DNA of 64,000 nt. Origin: Fasciolopsis buskii. Taxonomy: Eukaryota; Platyhelminthes; Trematoda; Plagiorchiida; Fasciolidae. Made by a program: the position numbers and the translations under genes. Location: the NCBI GenBank assembly GCA_008360955.1, contig LUCM01000013.1, positions 115,457 to 179,456 of the forward strand, read 5' to 3'. Each line of letters starts with the position of its first letter. Within the stretch, counting starts at the first letter, position 1. The notes beneath the pieces were generated by a model, which was not told where the DNA came from, ran no database searches, and saw only the letters and a program-made list of their open reading frames with translations. Below, one piece after another: positions 34,438 through 45,365 of this stretch.

Positions 34438-35712
34438 GACTAGACTCCAAACACGCTCTGTCTATCTCTCCGCCCAAAGGGCCGGTGAGTATAGCGTTGT
34501 ATCCGTTGGACACGTCCATGTTTGATTTGGAGTCAAAGACCAGTCAAATATACGGTCAGCTCCCGGCACTTGCTTCAGTCGCCCGTATTGTATATCACAA
34601 CCTCTGTCATGTAAAATCGACTGAGTTTTGTATCGTCACACTATCCATCGACTTCCACTGACCACCTTGGTTGCAATACCAGGCTTCTTCGGGGCTAAGT
34701 GAGCCTTGATGTCTTAATGCGCTTGCATTGTCCTATACTTCTTTCTTTCCTCTTTGTCTGTTCGTGTAACATGTGTAGCGTAACATGGAGTTCATAGCGA
34801 TGCACTATTCCTTGCCTGGCTGCCCAAATCCAACTTGCTAAAGTTTATAAGAAAAGCTCTCTTCATTTTCAGTAGTATTGGGCTAGAAAGCAAAATGGTC
34901 CATTGTTCATTTCACGTCAATGCCTTGCACACTGCAGACTTTGGTGAGCCACAATTTCGACAGGCTATGTTGACCAGTGAATTTGCACTTCTTTTCGTTT
35001 TGCCATGCACGTCGACACAATGTCGTATATAAGCTGAACGCATGACTATCTCAACCTGACTTTGGAAACAGTACTGCTTTATGGAAACCGGATGCTTTAA
35101 ACAGTACACCAAATGATGACAATAGTAATAACAATTATTGGGAAGAAACGCTTTCTCTCCCTAGACAAGGTTTGACACTATTATTTTATTAACCAGGATG
35201 TGTTTCATATCGCCTCTAAAATACATCATCCGTCTGAGGACACACTTTGATGCGGGGGCTGCCCATATGGGGCGTAATCTCAGTCTAGTTACCACGTTAT
35301 AAGTCTATAATTGATGCACATGGGCACATGTGTTCGGGGTGAACAGTCGTTATTTCTAATGTATTACGGATAGAAAATTGGGAGTAACACATTAAATGCA
35401 ATCCGACCACGCACTGAGCTTACACGGATTTCGAGTTTCGAGCCACATCGGTACTCGGAAGTTCGAGAAAAACGAACGGTCGCGTACTGACTGGAATCGT
35501 TGTACGCGGGACTGATGAGCTTTTTCAATTCACCATTAATGTTTACCTTCAAGAAGCTGTTCACGCACAAAAGGCGTGGTAAACACTGGCGAATTAAACT
35601 AACACTTTCGGAATACGTCAAAAACACTAGTCCGAAATAAGCATCATGCGTCAGAGTGAGAAGGGCCGTTCATGGGAGAGAAAGAACGTAAATGTAACAT
35701 TTCTCATCTTCA
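34438..35712. other. No firm gene
   Basis: An 87-codon minus-strand frame (35,364-35,627) and an 83-codon plus-strand frame (34,410-34,661) are present without supporting splice signals or motifs. A perfect donor-like CCG/gtgagt lies at 34,486. Confidence 0.3.
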
Positions 35713-37697
35713 ATGGAAACAGGAACAGACTTCGAACCCAACGGTTCATCGATCAGGGGACTAAAAACCAAACGGCTCAGCCACAGTTCCCTCAGCTTGC
35801 GTAGACTGACTGAGAGCGGGCTGAATTTGAAAGAGGACCGGAATGATTTACAGATTGGTGAGGTCTCGTTCGATGTTTTCAAGTATGACCTGGCTTGGCA
35901 AATGAGCAAGACAAAGCTTCAGTCACCTGAAGGGATCAAGAAGGCATGAAGGGTATGGTCTTTATGAATTTGCGTTGCTAAGAGATGACCCGAGGCGGAT
36001 TCAGTGTTTTCAGATTTCGAGTGATTGCTTCTACATGACGTCTTAGTTCGAGTCAAACATCTACATGAGAAGTTGTAAGAATAATGTATGTACGGTAAAT
36101 TCAGTAGTACTGGACAATGAAGCAATGGCCTGAAGTTTGAGAAGACAGATTATAAAATTTCCGTTGTTTAGTTAAACTTTGGGAGAATATCCTTGTTATA
36201 GCCAAACAACCGGTTGACAAAAGGAAATATTTTCATTGTGCTTCCATTTTTTGTCAAGTTCACGCTCTCCGAAAAAGGCACGATTCTCTCATCTATTTAG
36301 GTGATATATAGAATGCAAACTAATTTCCAGTGACCCCTTCACAATTTGGATTCATGCAACATTGCCTCCGTTAGCAATCCATAGCCGAACTTGAAGTCAC
36401 TTCGGTGCTAATCGAATTAATATTACTTATATTGATCACTATCGAGTTACCCCTTGACTGGTTTACTTGTCTCCATTTTTTGAAGGAATATCGCCCAATT
36501 CCTATCATATCCGTCATTCCAATTTTTGTTTCTCCTATTTCTTCCGGATTAGTTACTAACGGAATGCGATCTACAAATCATCCATTTTAAATTGGTCCGC
36601 AATTTTTCGGAACTCACAAGTTTCCATCCATAACAAAAATTTACAATTCTGCGTTTGATTCATAACCATGACCACCTGGCCCACTATGCCCAAACAGTGA
36701 CCTCTTTGTGATAACCTGGTCACATTGATGGGTGTCTGGTTTAGCAAACAGGCACAGGCTCTGATTGGCAGAGTTTGGCAGTGCCAATCAGCAAACCGGA
36801 AATTCGAATTCATCGAGCTGATCACTTAAATTAACTGCCGGTTTTTTGAACAGCAAAATTTCTGCAATATATTTGAGTAAATTTAGTACGGAAGACTGCC
36901 ACGGTGGTGGCCGAACGGATAAGGTCGTGGCGTTTGGACGTGAAGGTCGCAGGTTCGAATCCTTCCACCGCCGGTCAGCTTACCGACTTGGCAGCCCTTT
37001 GTTAGCCGCGGCCCTCTTCCCGGAAATTGGTGTACATTGTTATTTCATTAATAAAGGAAGTAAAAGATGAAAGAAGAAAATCCCTAAGCCGAGCTGTGTA
37101 TTGATTTGCGACTTGTCATTAGTTACATGAATTGATGAAATTGTGTGAATGGTGAACGCGTTTAGGCGGGGATGTCGGTTTCATTAGGTGAGCTGCATCG
37201 GTCGAACAGTTTTGATCTTGACGGGAGTGGCCCACGTGCTCTTAGAGAGATCAGAATGACAAATGGGAGATTTTTCCCATATGCATCAGAAAATTCGTGA
37301 GGTTTCGGGGCAAACGCAGTACATGATTCATAATCACGATTTCGTTAAATCGATAGCCGATCCTCATAAAATTTTCCGAATAGGACGCTTCCTTCGGTTG
37401 CTGTTCCCTTTTCTTCATCGAACATGAACGCTTACGCCTTATTGTTTGTAAAGGTAAACGTCTAGTTCACTTCGTGCAGGTGGCAATCCTTACGGATCTC
37501 AACCAGTGAAATGGGCAGATTTCAAAAAATACAAAACTTTGTCTGACTATCCGTATGAAATGAACTTTTGGAATGGAGATGATAAATTCACACTTAAGCC
37601 CAACGTCCACACTGATGCTTCCGGTGTTGTTACTTCCAATCCCCATTTGTTGAAAAAAAATTCACCGGGTCGTCTAAAGAAAACAAGCTTCGGATGA
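35713..37697 (+). CDS. Candidate two-exon gene, about 120 aa, unknown function
   Basis: Exon 1 (35,713-35,857) starts at ATG with METGTDFEPNGSSIRGLKTK and RLSHSSLSLRRLTESGLNLK, ending at donor ATTG/gtgagg with one spare base. Exon 2 (37,480-37,697) follows acceptor cacttcgtgcag and gives GNPYGSQPVKWADFKKYKTL, SDYPYEMNFWNGDDKFTLKP, NVHTDASGVVTSNPHLLKKN and SPGRLKKTSFG to a TGA. Phases match (one base plus two). AATAAA lies at 37,742, about 45 bases after the stop, as expected for a 3' end. Exon 2 is the more convincing half. If the donor is not used, exon 1 reads on to a TGA at 35,947. The Tyr/Trp/Lys-rich style recalls small ciliary microtubule inner proteins, but I cannot name a family. The ~1.6-kb intron would hold a SINE copy. 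Confidence 0.48.
36903..37078 (+). mobile_element. tRNA-derived SINE, family 1, copy 5 (best preserved)
   Basis: GGTGGTG pairs with CACCGCC apart from one G-T. The A box reads TGGCCGAACGG and the B box GGTTCGAATCC, both intact. The body and the GTAAAAGATGAAAG tail follow. It lies inside the proposed intron of the gene at 35,713-37,697, in the same orientation. Confidence 0.92.
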
Positions 37698-37741
37698 CTG
37701 ATTGGGGAGATCTGCGGTTATCGTGCTCTGGAAATTGTCCC

Positions 37742-37747
37742 AATAAA
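37742..37747 (+). terminator. Poly(A) signal AATAAA
   Basis: Canonical hexamer 45 bases after the stop of the exon at 37,480-37,697. A second AATAAA lies about 40 bases further on. Confidence 0.5.
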
Positions 37748-38012
37748 GAGGATAACAAGTGTAACGACACCAACAAAAATGAAAATAAAACGGGACCTAA
37801 ACAGGAACAAGAACAGCTACACAGGCGAACATTATTACAGTGTGCCTGAATGAATGTGGTCGTACCTGCGTGCAAATGCGCCTTTTTTCCATGCCGAAAT
37901 GCAAACCGTCATTGGCAGTAGATTATTGGTTGTTACACCAAAAGTAAATTTTATTACTTAAATTTACACAACTCATTTAGTAACTGGATTGCTAACTGTT
38001 CGCCACACGTGC

Positions 38013-38039
38013 GCACACACACACACACACACACACACA
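38013..38039. repeat. CA microsatellite
   Basis: About 13 uninterrupted CA units. Confidence 0.95.
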
Positions 38040-38674
38040 AAACAGGATGCCATTACGTGCTTTCGGACAAGCACACGTGAAAACCCGAAGGTTAAAATCT
38101 CACAGGTCTGTTTGTCTTTGTTGCGTGCGTATGGCCACGAATAAGTGAGTGTTTCGATAATGGTAAATGTAATAAAAATAATTGGTTAAAGCATCTTTCA
38201 CCCAGTTTTTTGAAGCTCAGGTGACTAACGACTTCAACTGGATTCATTTTGTCCGATGCAAATTAGGCAGATGTAGTTGAACGAATTGTCTACATAGATT
38301 ATCTAAATGGACGATAAGTTCAAGAGTAAAGATCAGCTCGTCAACTTAGATTTACGGTCTATTTCGACTGAAGTAATCTTCATTCAGCCTTAGCCACGAC
38401 CTATTCCAATTCTGAACTTGATAGACCATTTTAGTGCAATTTCGGTTGAACCGAGTGAATCAAATCAAGCGAATCTACAACTTCGTAGTGAACGAGGATG
38501 AATACTTAACAAAAGAAACAAACTGGTTATTCAAATGCACTTTCGATTTTGACTGGAATCAAGGCCAAATGTATTCCTGGTGAGAATGACACGAACCACC
38601 GGAGATAAACGACTGAGGCCAGGACGCGGATTGATGTCTAGTTTTGGTCACTTTCACACGGATCAAATACGATA

Positions 38675-38902
38675 CTAAGAGATGAGTCCAGGCGCGCCAT
38701 GAATTGGAGCTCTGGGTACACGAATTTGAGCAGTGACCACCCATTCTCGGACCGGTTCTGTCGAACTTTGTTTATTGGAGCACGTGACATATTCCCAACT
38801 CTTGTCATTTGTCGAGTCCACAAGTTCCTTCAGATAGAACTCGTTCAATAATAACCACTTACATTCTGGCTGATCTATAGTCGTCCCGTTGATGTCATCC
38901 AA
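38675..38902 (-). CDS. Weak candidate coding fragment, unknown
   Basis: A minus-strand frame without an ATG reads LDDINGTTIDQPECKWLLLN, EFYLKELVDSTNDKSWEYVT and ends PRAPIHGAPGLIS before a stop. Overlapping frames continue open to 38,559, which would fit a frameshifted gene or transposon fragment. No family recognised and the acceptor is poor. Confidence 0.22.
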   Translation of the reverse strand: MDDINGTTIDQPECKWLLLNEFYLKELVDSTNDKSWEYVTCSNKQSSTEPVREWVVTAQIRVPRAPIHGAPGLIS

Positions 38903-39262
38903 GTTGTTAGTCCCTCAGGTCCATCTTTCTGATCCCTTAGTCGCGACCGGATCAGCATGATGAAATGATTCTGACAATGCTAATAATGTATTTTTATTCT
39001 CAGTAGTATGTTTCGCATACCGAAGGGTGAATAAAATTTTCCTGGAAGCATCCATATGCAAAACACATTACTGAGAAGAAAAATCAATAGTTTCGGGCTT
39101 TGTGTCCCTTTTATGAAGGTTAACCTTGCCTGACCGACTAAAACCTTCCCAAGAATCACCATGAGATTCTTAAATGGATTTATAAATTCACGCTCCTAAC
39201 TATTCAAATGAGATTCTAGTGAGAAGCTAATAATGTACATTCATATTGTTCGTATGCGATCC

Positions 39263-39589
39263 CTACCGTATAAAAACACTCCAGTTGTATAGGTAGACAG
39301 CATCCGCTGTCATTTCAGCACAGTGCGACTCGGCATGGTTCGTTTCGGAGCCATGATTTTTCTGAGTTCTAAGATTACGATTTAACGCGATGAACATTCC
39401 GACTGAGCGTTTCTTGTCGCTATCTTCGCCGATATTTCGATCCGACTCCAATCTTGAACGTATTACTCCCCGCCTGCTGGCAGATCGGTGAAATCGGAGA
39501 AAAACAGAGAATACTCGAAAATAGTCTCCATTTCCCACCACAAGTGATTGGAAACCACCTGTGGGAGATTTCGTAGTTAATCGAGACAT
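39263..39589 (-). CDS. Weak candidate 108-codon ORF, unknown
   Basis: Minus-strand ATG at 39,589 opens 108 codons to TAG, starting MSRLTTKSPTGGFQSLVVGN, with a basic middle and a polar end. No motif, no poly(A) signal close by. Length alone is not significant in this amount of DNA. Confidence 0.2.
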   Translation of the reverse strand: MSRLTTKSPTGGFQSLVVGNGDYFRVFSVFLRFHRSASRRGVIRSRLESDRNIGEDSDKKRSVGMFIALNRNLRTQKNHGSETNHAESHCAEMTADAVYLYNWSVFIR

Positions 39590-42500
39590 GTGGTGCAGTT
39601 TTCTGGCACTGAAAGTTGTTTCACGAAGTGAAGCTCAAATAAGATTTTGAATTCCATGTTGACATTTGTTTGTCATTAAATTCACTGCTGTTTACTTCAT
39701 TTGAATTTCGTCACTGAATTTTGTTTTGTTGAACAGTCACAAGATGGTGGCACTTTTTGAAATGACACAGACTGTATAAAGAGGTGCACCAGTAAAATGA
39801 AGACCAGAAGGCGGAATTTTTTATGACCGGAGACGAAAGGTTTGTACCAGGAATCTATCATCATTTCATCACCGACCCGACAATGTCAGTCATTTTGTAA
39901 TAATGAGGTTTATATTAATGTTTTTTTTTCTTAGTACCATTCGACAGAGTTATTGAAACGAGGATAATCAATGCTAACCATCTGAGGATTAGTTGATGAG
40001 GATTCAACACGGAAGTTAACGTTGACAAATACAGAATTTAAAGATTTTACGCAGAGGAGCAACATCTATTGCGAAACGTCAGTACCAGCAACAAATGCCT
40101 CAACAGCTGAAATGTTTGGAAATGAAACGCCAAACGATGTCATCCGAAACGAAAGGAAGATCAACACAAATTTTCAAAATCATGGGACTACTTTTTAGTT
40201 GTTTTTCGTTTTGTATAATAGAAAGTTCATTCAATCTCCGGGTCGATATCACGGACGGGAATCAAGCCAACAGCCTTCGGCTTCCCGGGCAGAAGCTCTG
40301 AGCTAGCGTGGATGTGGTTGTCGAACGCAAAATAATCGTAAGTAAACGTCCAGTTTTGTGCGAACAACAATTCCAGAGAATACAGCCTTAAAAGTGACAG
40401 CTGCTTCCTTGTGTAAACGCAAAATAACGGATACTCAGATCAGCGTGAATGGTCAGTTTTGCAAACTTCTCCCGCCTTTATTTGAATTCAGTTTTCATAC
40501 TATGAAACATTGTCAATAAAACTGTGTAACTCGATTTTAGCAAACGCGAAAGAAAGTTAAGCTACGAGGTTTGTCAGATGACGCTTTGCTTGCTTCATGA
40601 GACCAAGAGGATTCAAAAAAATTAATAACTTAAAATTTGCGGATCAAAGGACAAAAATAGGACGAAATACGAGACGGAATACTACTTTGATCAAGTCTAC
40701 CATCTCCACGTGCATGGAAGTGTCTCTATTTGTTTACTATCTACGCTATGTCACGCAATGTAATATATACGATATAAAAATATATATCCATACATGTTAT
40801 AAATTAATTAACTGTTTTTGCACGATTGGGCTAGATTGTACCATGGTAGGGCTTATTATGGAATCACGTCTGAGCAAAACCGATATGTTTGGACGCAATG
40901 CTTTAACCGAGTACAGACTGATGACTGCAGATTGTTTAACATCAGAAATTTAGCGATGATACGGTCAAATCGTAGTATAGAAATTGCAGAGGATCATATT
41001 ATATAAGTCTTTGGTTGGAGCAATTATTTGTCTGAATTCATTTCTCCTGTCATTACCCGCTTGGAACTACTTGATAAAAATTCTTAGTGCTTTCACATTA
41101 GGGAATGTAACTGGTCGAAAGTTTGGGTCAAATGAGATGATCTTTCCTCACGGACTAAAGGGTTTAACTAATCAGCATGATAGTAGCTTACCAACTGAAT
41201 CCCAGTTTGCCGTCCACCTTGGTTCAAACGAGATGTAACCAAAAGGCGCTTCCATTTAGTCAAACATCATTCTACGATTCCGAGGATTATTCGGTTACTG
41301 GTGGCATGAACACACGGCTCCTTTTGTCAAATGCAAGGTAAGGCAGATTCATATATGCCATAGCTTTTATTATTACTTTGAAAATTCACACTGAGGACAT
41401 TGAGAAACACACAAGTTGGCGAACAAGCTCGTTTTCAGTGATTCGTACTCATGCCAGCAATAAGCACGCAATTTCTTTCAGTCTTCAGTTTACTCTTTTG
41501 TTGTGCCTGAAGCTTGTGCCCAGGGAAAGAGTCAAGCCAGGTGGTCCCGAATGTCCACTTTACTGGGGGGTGCGGAGCGGAAATCAATACCCTGAAACTT
41601 CTAGTGGTGTATACCCAAACAAGGTCTCGATGGGTCCGGCGCGGTAAGCTTCCAGGAGAAGGCGACCTAGCATCTGCCACCAAGGAGACGGCAGACCTGG
41701 GACTCGAATCGTTGACCTCTTTCTGGGGATATGAAACCCATCAATAATTTGGTGAACATCCCTTTGGTTTATGTCTCACTGAAACTAAAGAGTAGCAACA
41801 TTCACCACAACAGCTGCAATTTATTTTTGTTTTGCTCAACAACAGCTTGATTTAACCTGAAACCAGCCTTTCGTCATGAATAATCAAATGTAATTTTATG
41901 TGCCAATAGAAAAACTTGAACCCACAACACTCAATTTCAAACGCCTCGATGACAGGAGTGCAATCTCGTTACATTTTTCAATATTATCAATAAACGAACA
42001 CATCATTAGGTGAATACATGTGTACAGGCTCCCACTTACTAGGGCTCCGACAGAATAGAAATCGCGATACAAGTCGCGGTCGAGGGAATGAAATTCCAAC
42101 TCGTGCATCGACGTATCATGTGTCCCCGTTCATGTCTCTAGCTCTAGTCGAAATCTACTCTCAAGTTAGATCGCACCGAAAGGAGTGCATACGTAGGCAT
42201 CATTACGTTTCCTAAACGGCAAATTCATCATTCGGGAGATAAAAGCTACTTTGGCGGTATCATGAGACGCCAGAATGAGACTTGGATACACGAAAATGGT
42301 AGACAGCCAGAATAATTTCCGAATAGTTGGAAAAATGAAGCCTACATCTTGTATCATGTGAACGAAAAAGTTATCCAAAGAGCACGTTTCACCCATTTGG
42401 CCTCGGAGTGTATTCAACAGAGGTCAACTGTCGCCTGTCGTCTATCACTTCGGTGACAATGTCGGCGGTAGAACGGGCACCGAATGTCAAAGACAGATCA

Positions 42501-43547
42501 GCCCGCCAGACATTTGGTACCTAGTGAGAATAAACTAGTGACCCGGATGACTTGCAGAGTTGATTTCGATGAATTAAATAAACAACAAATCGGCTGATAG
42601 CAACGTTTTTGGAAACGAGGCTCACGAAGAACGAATGGAGTTACGCGATGCATACGGTTCAATTATATGAAATCTCAGACGATGAATAAGGTTGGAAAAT
42701 ATAGTTAATTGAAATATTTCGAAAAATGGCTTGAAATTCCTCTGATCGATTCTAGAACGGATCGATTGTTCGGTAAATTAGTTTTGTGCAAAGAGAACTG
42801 GTTTTACAGTTTGGTCAGCTTAGCTTCATGAAACGTTGCTTAAGCGCAGTTTCATGCGAACTGGATGAATTTTTAGCCAATTCCTTTGCGGTAGAATTTT
42901 AGTGACTTCTAGGAACTATTCGCCGGATTCGATGAGTTCAGAAGTCACTCGTAATCAAAGTTGGCGGCCCTGTGAGTAGTTACCATTAGATTGTCTATTT
43001 GCATAATGAAACAAGGATGCGTATCCAATGACATATTGCCGCATTTTGTGTATGCTAATGAGTAAATACTAGGTGATTCACGGGCAAATTCTGTTCTGGC
43101 AATCAGACTGCTAAATGTTCTTCGTGATAGATTCAGTCTGCCTGCACAACTTGGATGGTTAACTATTGATCTTTAGGCGAAATGTCCGTACACCATTCGT
43201 AGTGGCTTGCTAACTTACCCAGCAGAGTACATGTAGTAGAGATGTGTAGATCAAAGCCATGCGTGAGTAGAATATCATCGAGATAGACCACCTTTTAAAT
43301 TTAAATCAATTTTGCAAACCAGTGAAAACCAGTGAAAACTAGCTAAACCAGCCAAATGGCCAGGACTTTCTACCCCTAATCGTTTGTCCTACCTTCAGTA
43401 CCATGTCTTCATATTTTCAACGACTAAAGGCAGGAAATAAACAGCTTTCTATTAATTACATGTCTTGCACTGATCAGTACATCAAAGAAGAGTCTGCTTC
43501 AATGGATTGGAAAATTGAAGAATGGCAGTAGCTCAGGTTTTTGGTAA
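39590..43547. other. About 4 kb without an assigned gene
   Basis: Includes a distinctly GC-richer block at 41,500-41,745 with a B-box-like GGGACTCGAATCG, probably an interspersed repeat of unknown class. Frames here (e.g. 41,378-41,747) are most simply read as part of that repeat. Confidence 0.35.
41500..41745. repeat. Unclassified GC-rich interspersed repeat (probable)
   Basis: GC content jumps well above the surroundings at both edges. A B-box-like segment lies near 41,700. No second copy was found in this window, so the call rests on composition. Confidence 0.3.
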
Positions 43548-43903
43548 TCTTTAACTTATGACCGCTCAGTTTGGCGTTAAGATCTCAGATAATTTATCAC
43601 TTGTCTAAATGACATCGTCGGTAAAAGCAAGCAGGTATTGCAGCCGTTCTCCATTTATAGGGTGGACAACAACTTTGACCTTGAACTTCTTCGATGACCT
43701 TGACCCGGAAACTGTGCGTCTGCTTTCTGTTTGATTTCTCTCGGTTTGACCTTTGTCCCCAGTAGACTGAAATTCGGCCTGAGAAGTGTGATCATTTTAG
43801 TTGTTTGACCTTGCTTTTATTTTGAGTATCTGAATACCGTGATTACGTTTTGTAATCAGGTCTGCATAAATAACTCAAATTTGTGATTAGAGAACAGTAT
43901 GAC
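43548..43903 (+). repeat. Left inverted terminal repeat of the PLE
   Basis: Aligns along its whole length with the reverse complement of 45,021-45,365 with scattered mismatches and small indels. Best block: ACCTTGAACTTCTTCGATGA against the reversed right arm. Contains two TCAAGGTCA-type motifs on the opposite strand. Confidence 0.88.
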
Positions 43904-45020
43904 CTTATCAAGCAAAGAAAATAACCAAAACATTATTGTAAGAGCATTACCCGGGAAAACTAATGGAGACAGGAACAATTTATAAATTGCTGGAAATGTG
44001 TCTATGCACATGCTTCAAAGTTAACGGTGACATGTATGAACAAATAAAAGAAACACCGATAGGCTCACCCATTTCGGAATTTCTAGCTGCAGCCATCAAG
44101 TAAGCCCTGGAAAGCATCATGCTACCAAGGGTCCAACCAAAACATTGGATCACCTGTGTGGGTGATATCGTTGTAATTAATGAACGCTTACATATCAAAA
44201 TGGAGTACAAAATAATCAACAACATATTCAAAGACATCAGCCTTGGCAACAAGTCGGAGAAAGAGGGGATGCTGGCATTTCTGGAAATGTTGGTTAAAAG
44301 GAATGCCAACTGCACAATGGAGACAAGAGCGTTAGGCATACAAACTTGTATGGATCAAATATTGAACTGTCTTAGCAACCACCCAATCACTAAAGATCAT
44401 GCATCAGAGCTTCATTCAACAGAGCAAAATTCACTATCTCTTGAAAAAAGTCGAGAAGAACGGATATCCAAAGACCTTCGTAAGAACAGTGCACACGATG
44501 ATCAGAGGGACGAACAGCAGAGCAAAGTCAAATAGGAAGATCATTCTCTCATTTAACAGAAACATCTGAACTAACCGTAAGAATACTCCGGAACTCAAGG
44601 AATCACAATTGTTTACAGGCCATCCCAAATTTTGTGAAAGCTTAAATCCAAACCAAAAGATTCATCGAAAGCAGGGAAACGAACAAAAGACGATTGAAAA
44701 GCCAGTGGCATGCATTGTGACAAGTGTTATATCGGCCAAACCGGAAGAAAAAAAGTGACTACTCGAAAGTGCGATCACAAATTAGACATCAGAATACACG
44801 ACCTAATGTCTCTTATACCAGGCCACAAAAAGCAAAGATGACACAGATTCAATCTGTATGATGAGAAGATCCTGATTAAAACAAATACGGGGTACGCGAG
44901 AGAGGTTATGGAAGTCTGGTATTCTTCGAATAAACCAGTTATTGTACGCACCGAATTGGATCATGCGCACATTCGGATGAGAGGTGGATAACTCAAACAA
45001 ATGAAAGAAGTGGAATTCGA

Positions 45021-45365
45021 GTCATACTGAGCCGTGATCACAAATTTCAGCTATTTATGTAGATCTGTCTACAAAATTTAGTCACACAATATTCAGAAAC
45101 TCAAATTAAAAACGACGGTACACAAATAAACGGATCGCACTTCCCAAGCCGAATGTCAATCTTTTAGGAGCCAAGGTCAAACTGAGAGAAATCAAATGGA
45201 AAACGGACGCATAGTTTCCATGTCAAGGTCGTCAAAGAAGTTCAAGGTTAAAATAGAGAAGAGTTGCAACGACTACTTACTTGCACCCTCGACGTCACTT
45301 AGACTGGTGATAAAATATTCAAGACAATAACGCCAAGCTGGGTGGTCTGAACGATATGAAAGTTG
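45021..45365 (-). repeat. Right inverted terminal repeat of the PLE
   Basis: Inverted copy of the left arm. It begins about 30 bases after the end of the GIY-YIG remnant (stop near 44,990). Confidence 0.88.

Larger units (their letters stand above)
43548..45365 (+). mobile_element. Penelope-like element bounded by inverted terminal repeats
   Basis: Two ~350-base arms (43,548-43,903 and 45,021-45,365) are inverted copies of each other and enclose ~1.1 kb of PLE coding sequence read on plus. From 43,980: LLEMCLCTCFKVNGDMYEQI, TPIGSPISEF, LPRVQPKHWITCVGDIVV (YVDD replaced by CVGD), GMLAFLEMLVKR (FLDV region), then the GIY-YIG endonuclease CYIGQTGRKK, HKLDIRIHDLMSL, HRFNLYDEKIL and YAREVMEVWYSSNK. 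The RT N-terminal half is absent, and stops and frameshifts occur, so the copy is dead. Flanking repeats in inverted arrangement are a known feature of some PLEs. Confidence 0.85.

Noticed and set aside
37981..38040. CRISPR-like or tandem array
   Set aside because: Only a CA dinucleotide microsatellite; no spaced repeats anywhere in the window.
43980..44339. 119-codon minus-strand ORF
   Set aside because: Antisense shadow of the PLE coding sequence.
44119..44535. 138-codon plus-strand ORF as a host gene
   Set aside because: It is the RT C-terminal part of the PLE between inverted repeats.
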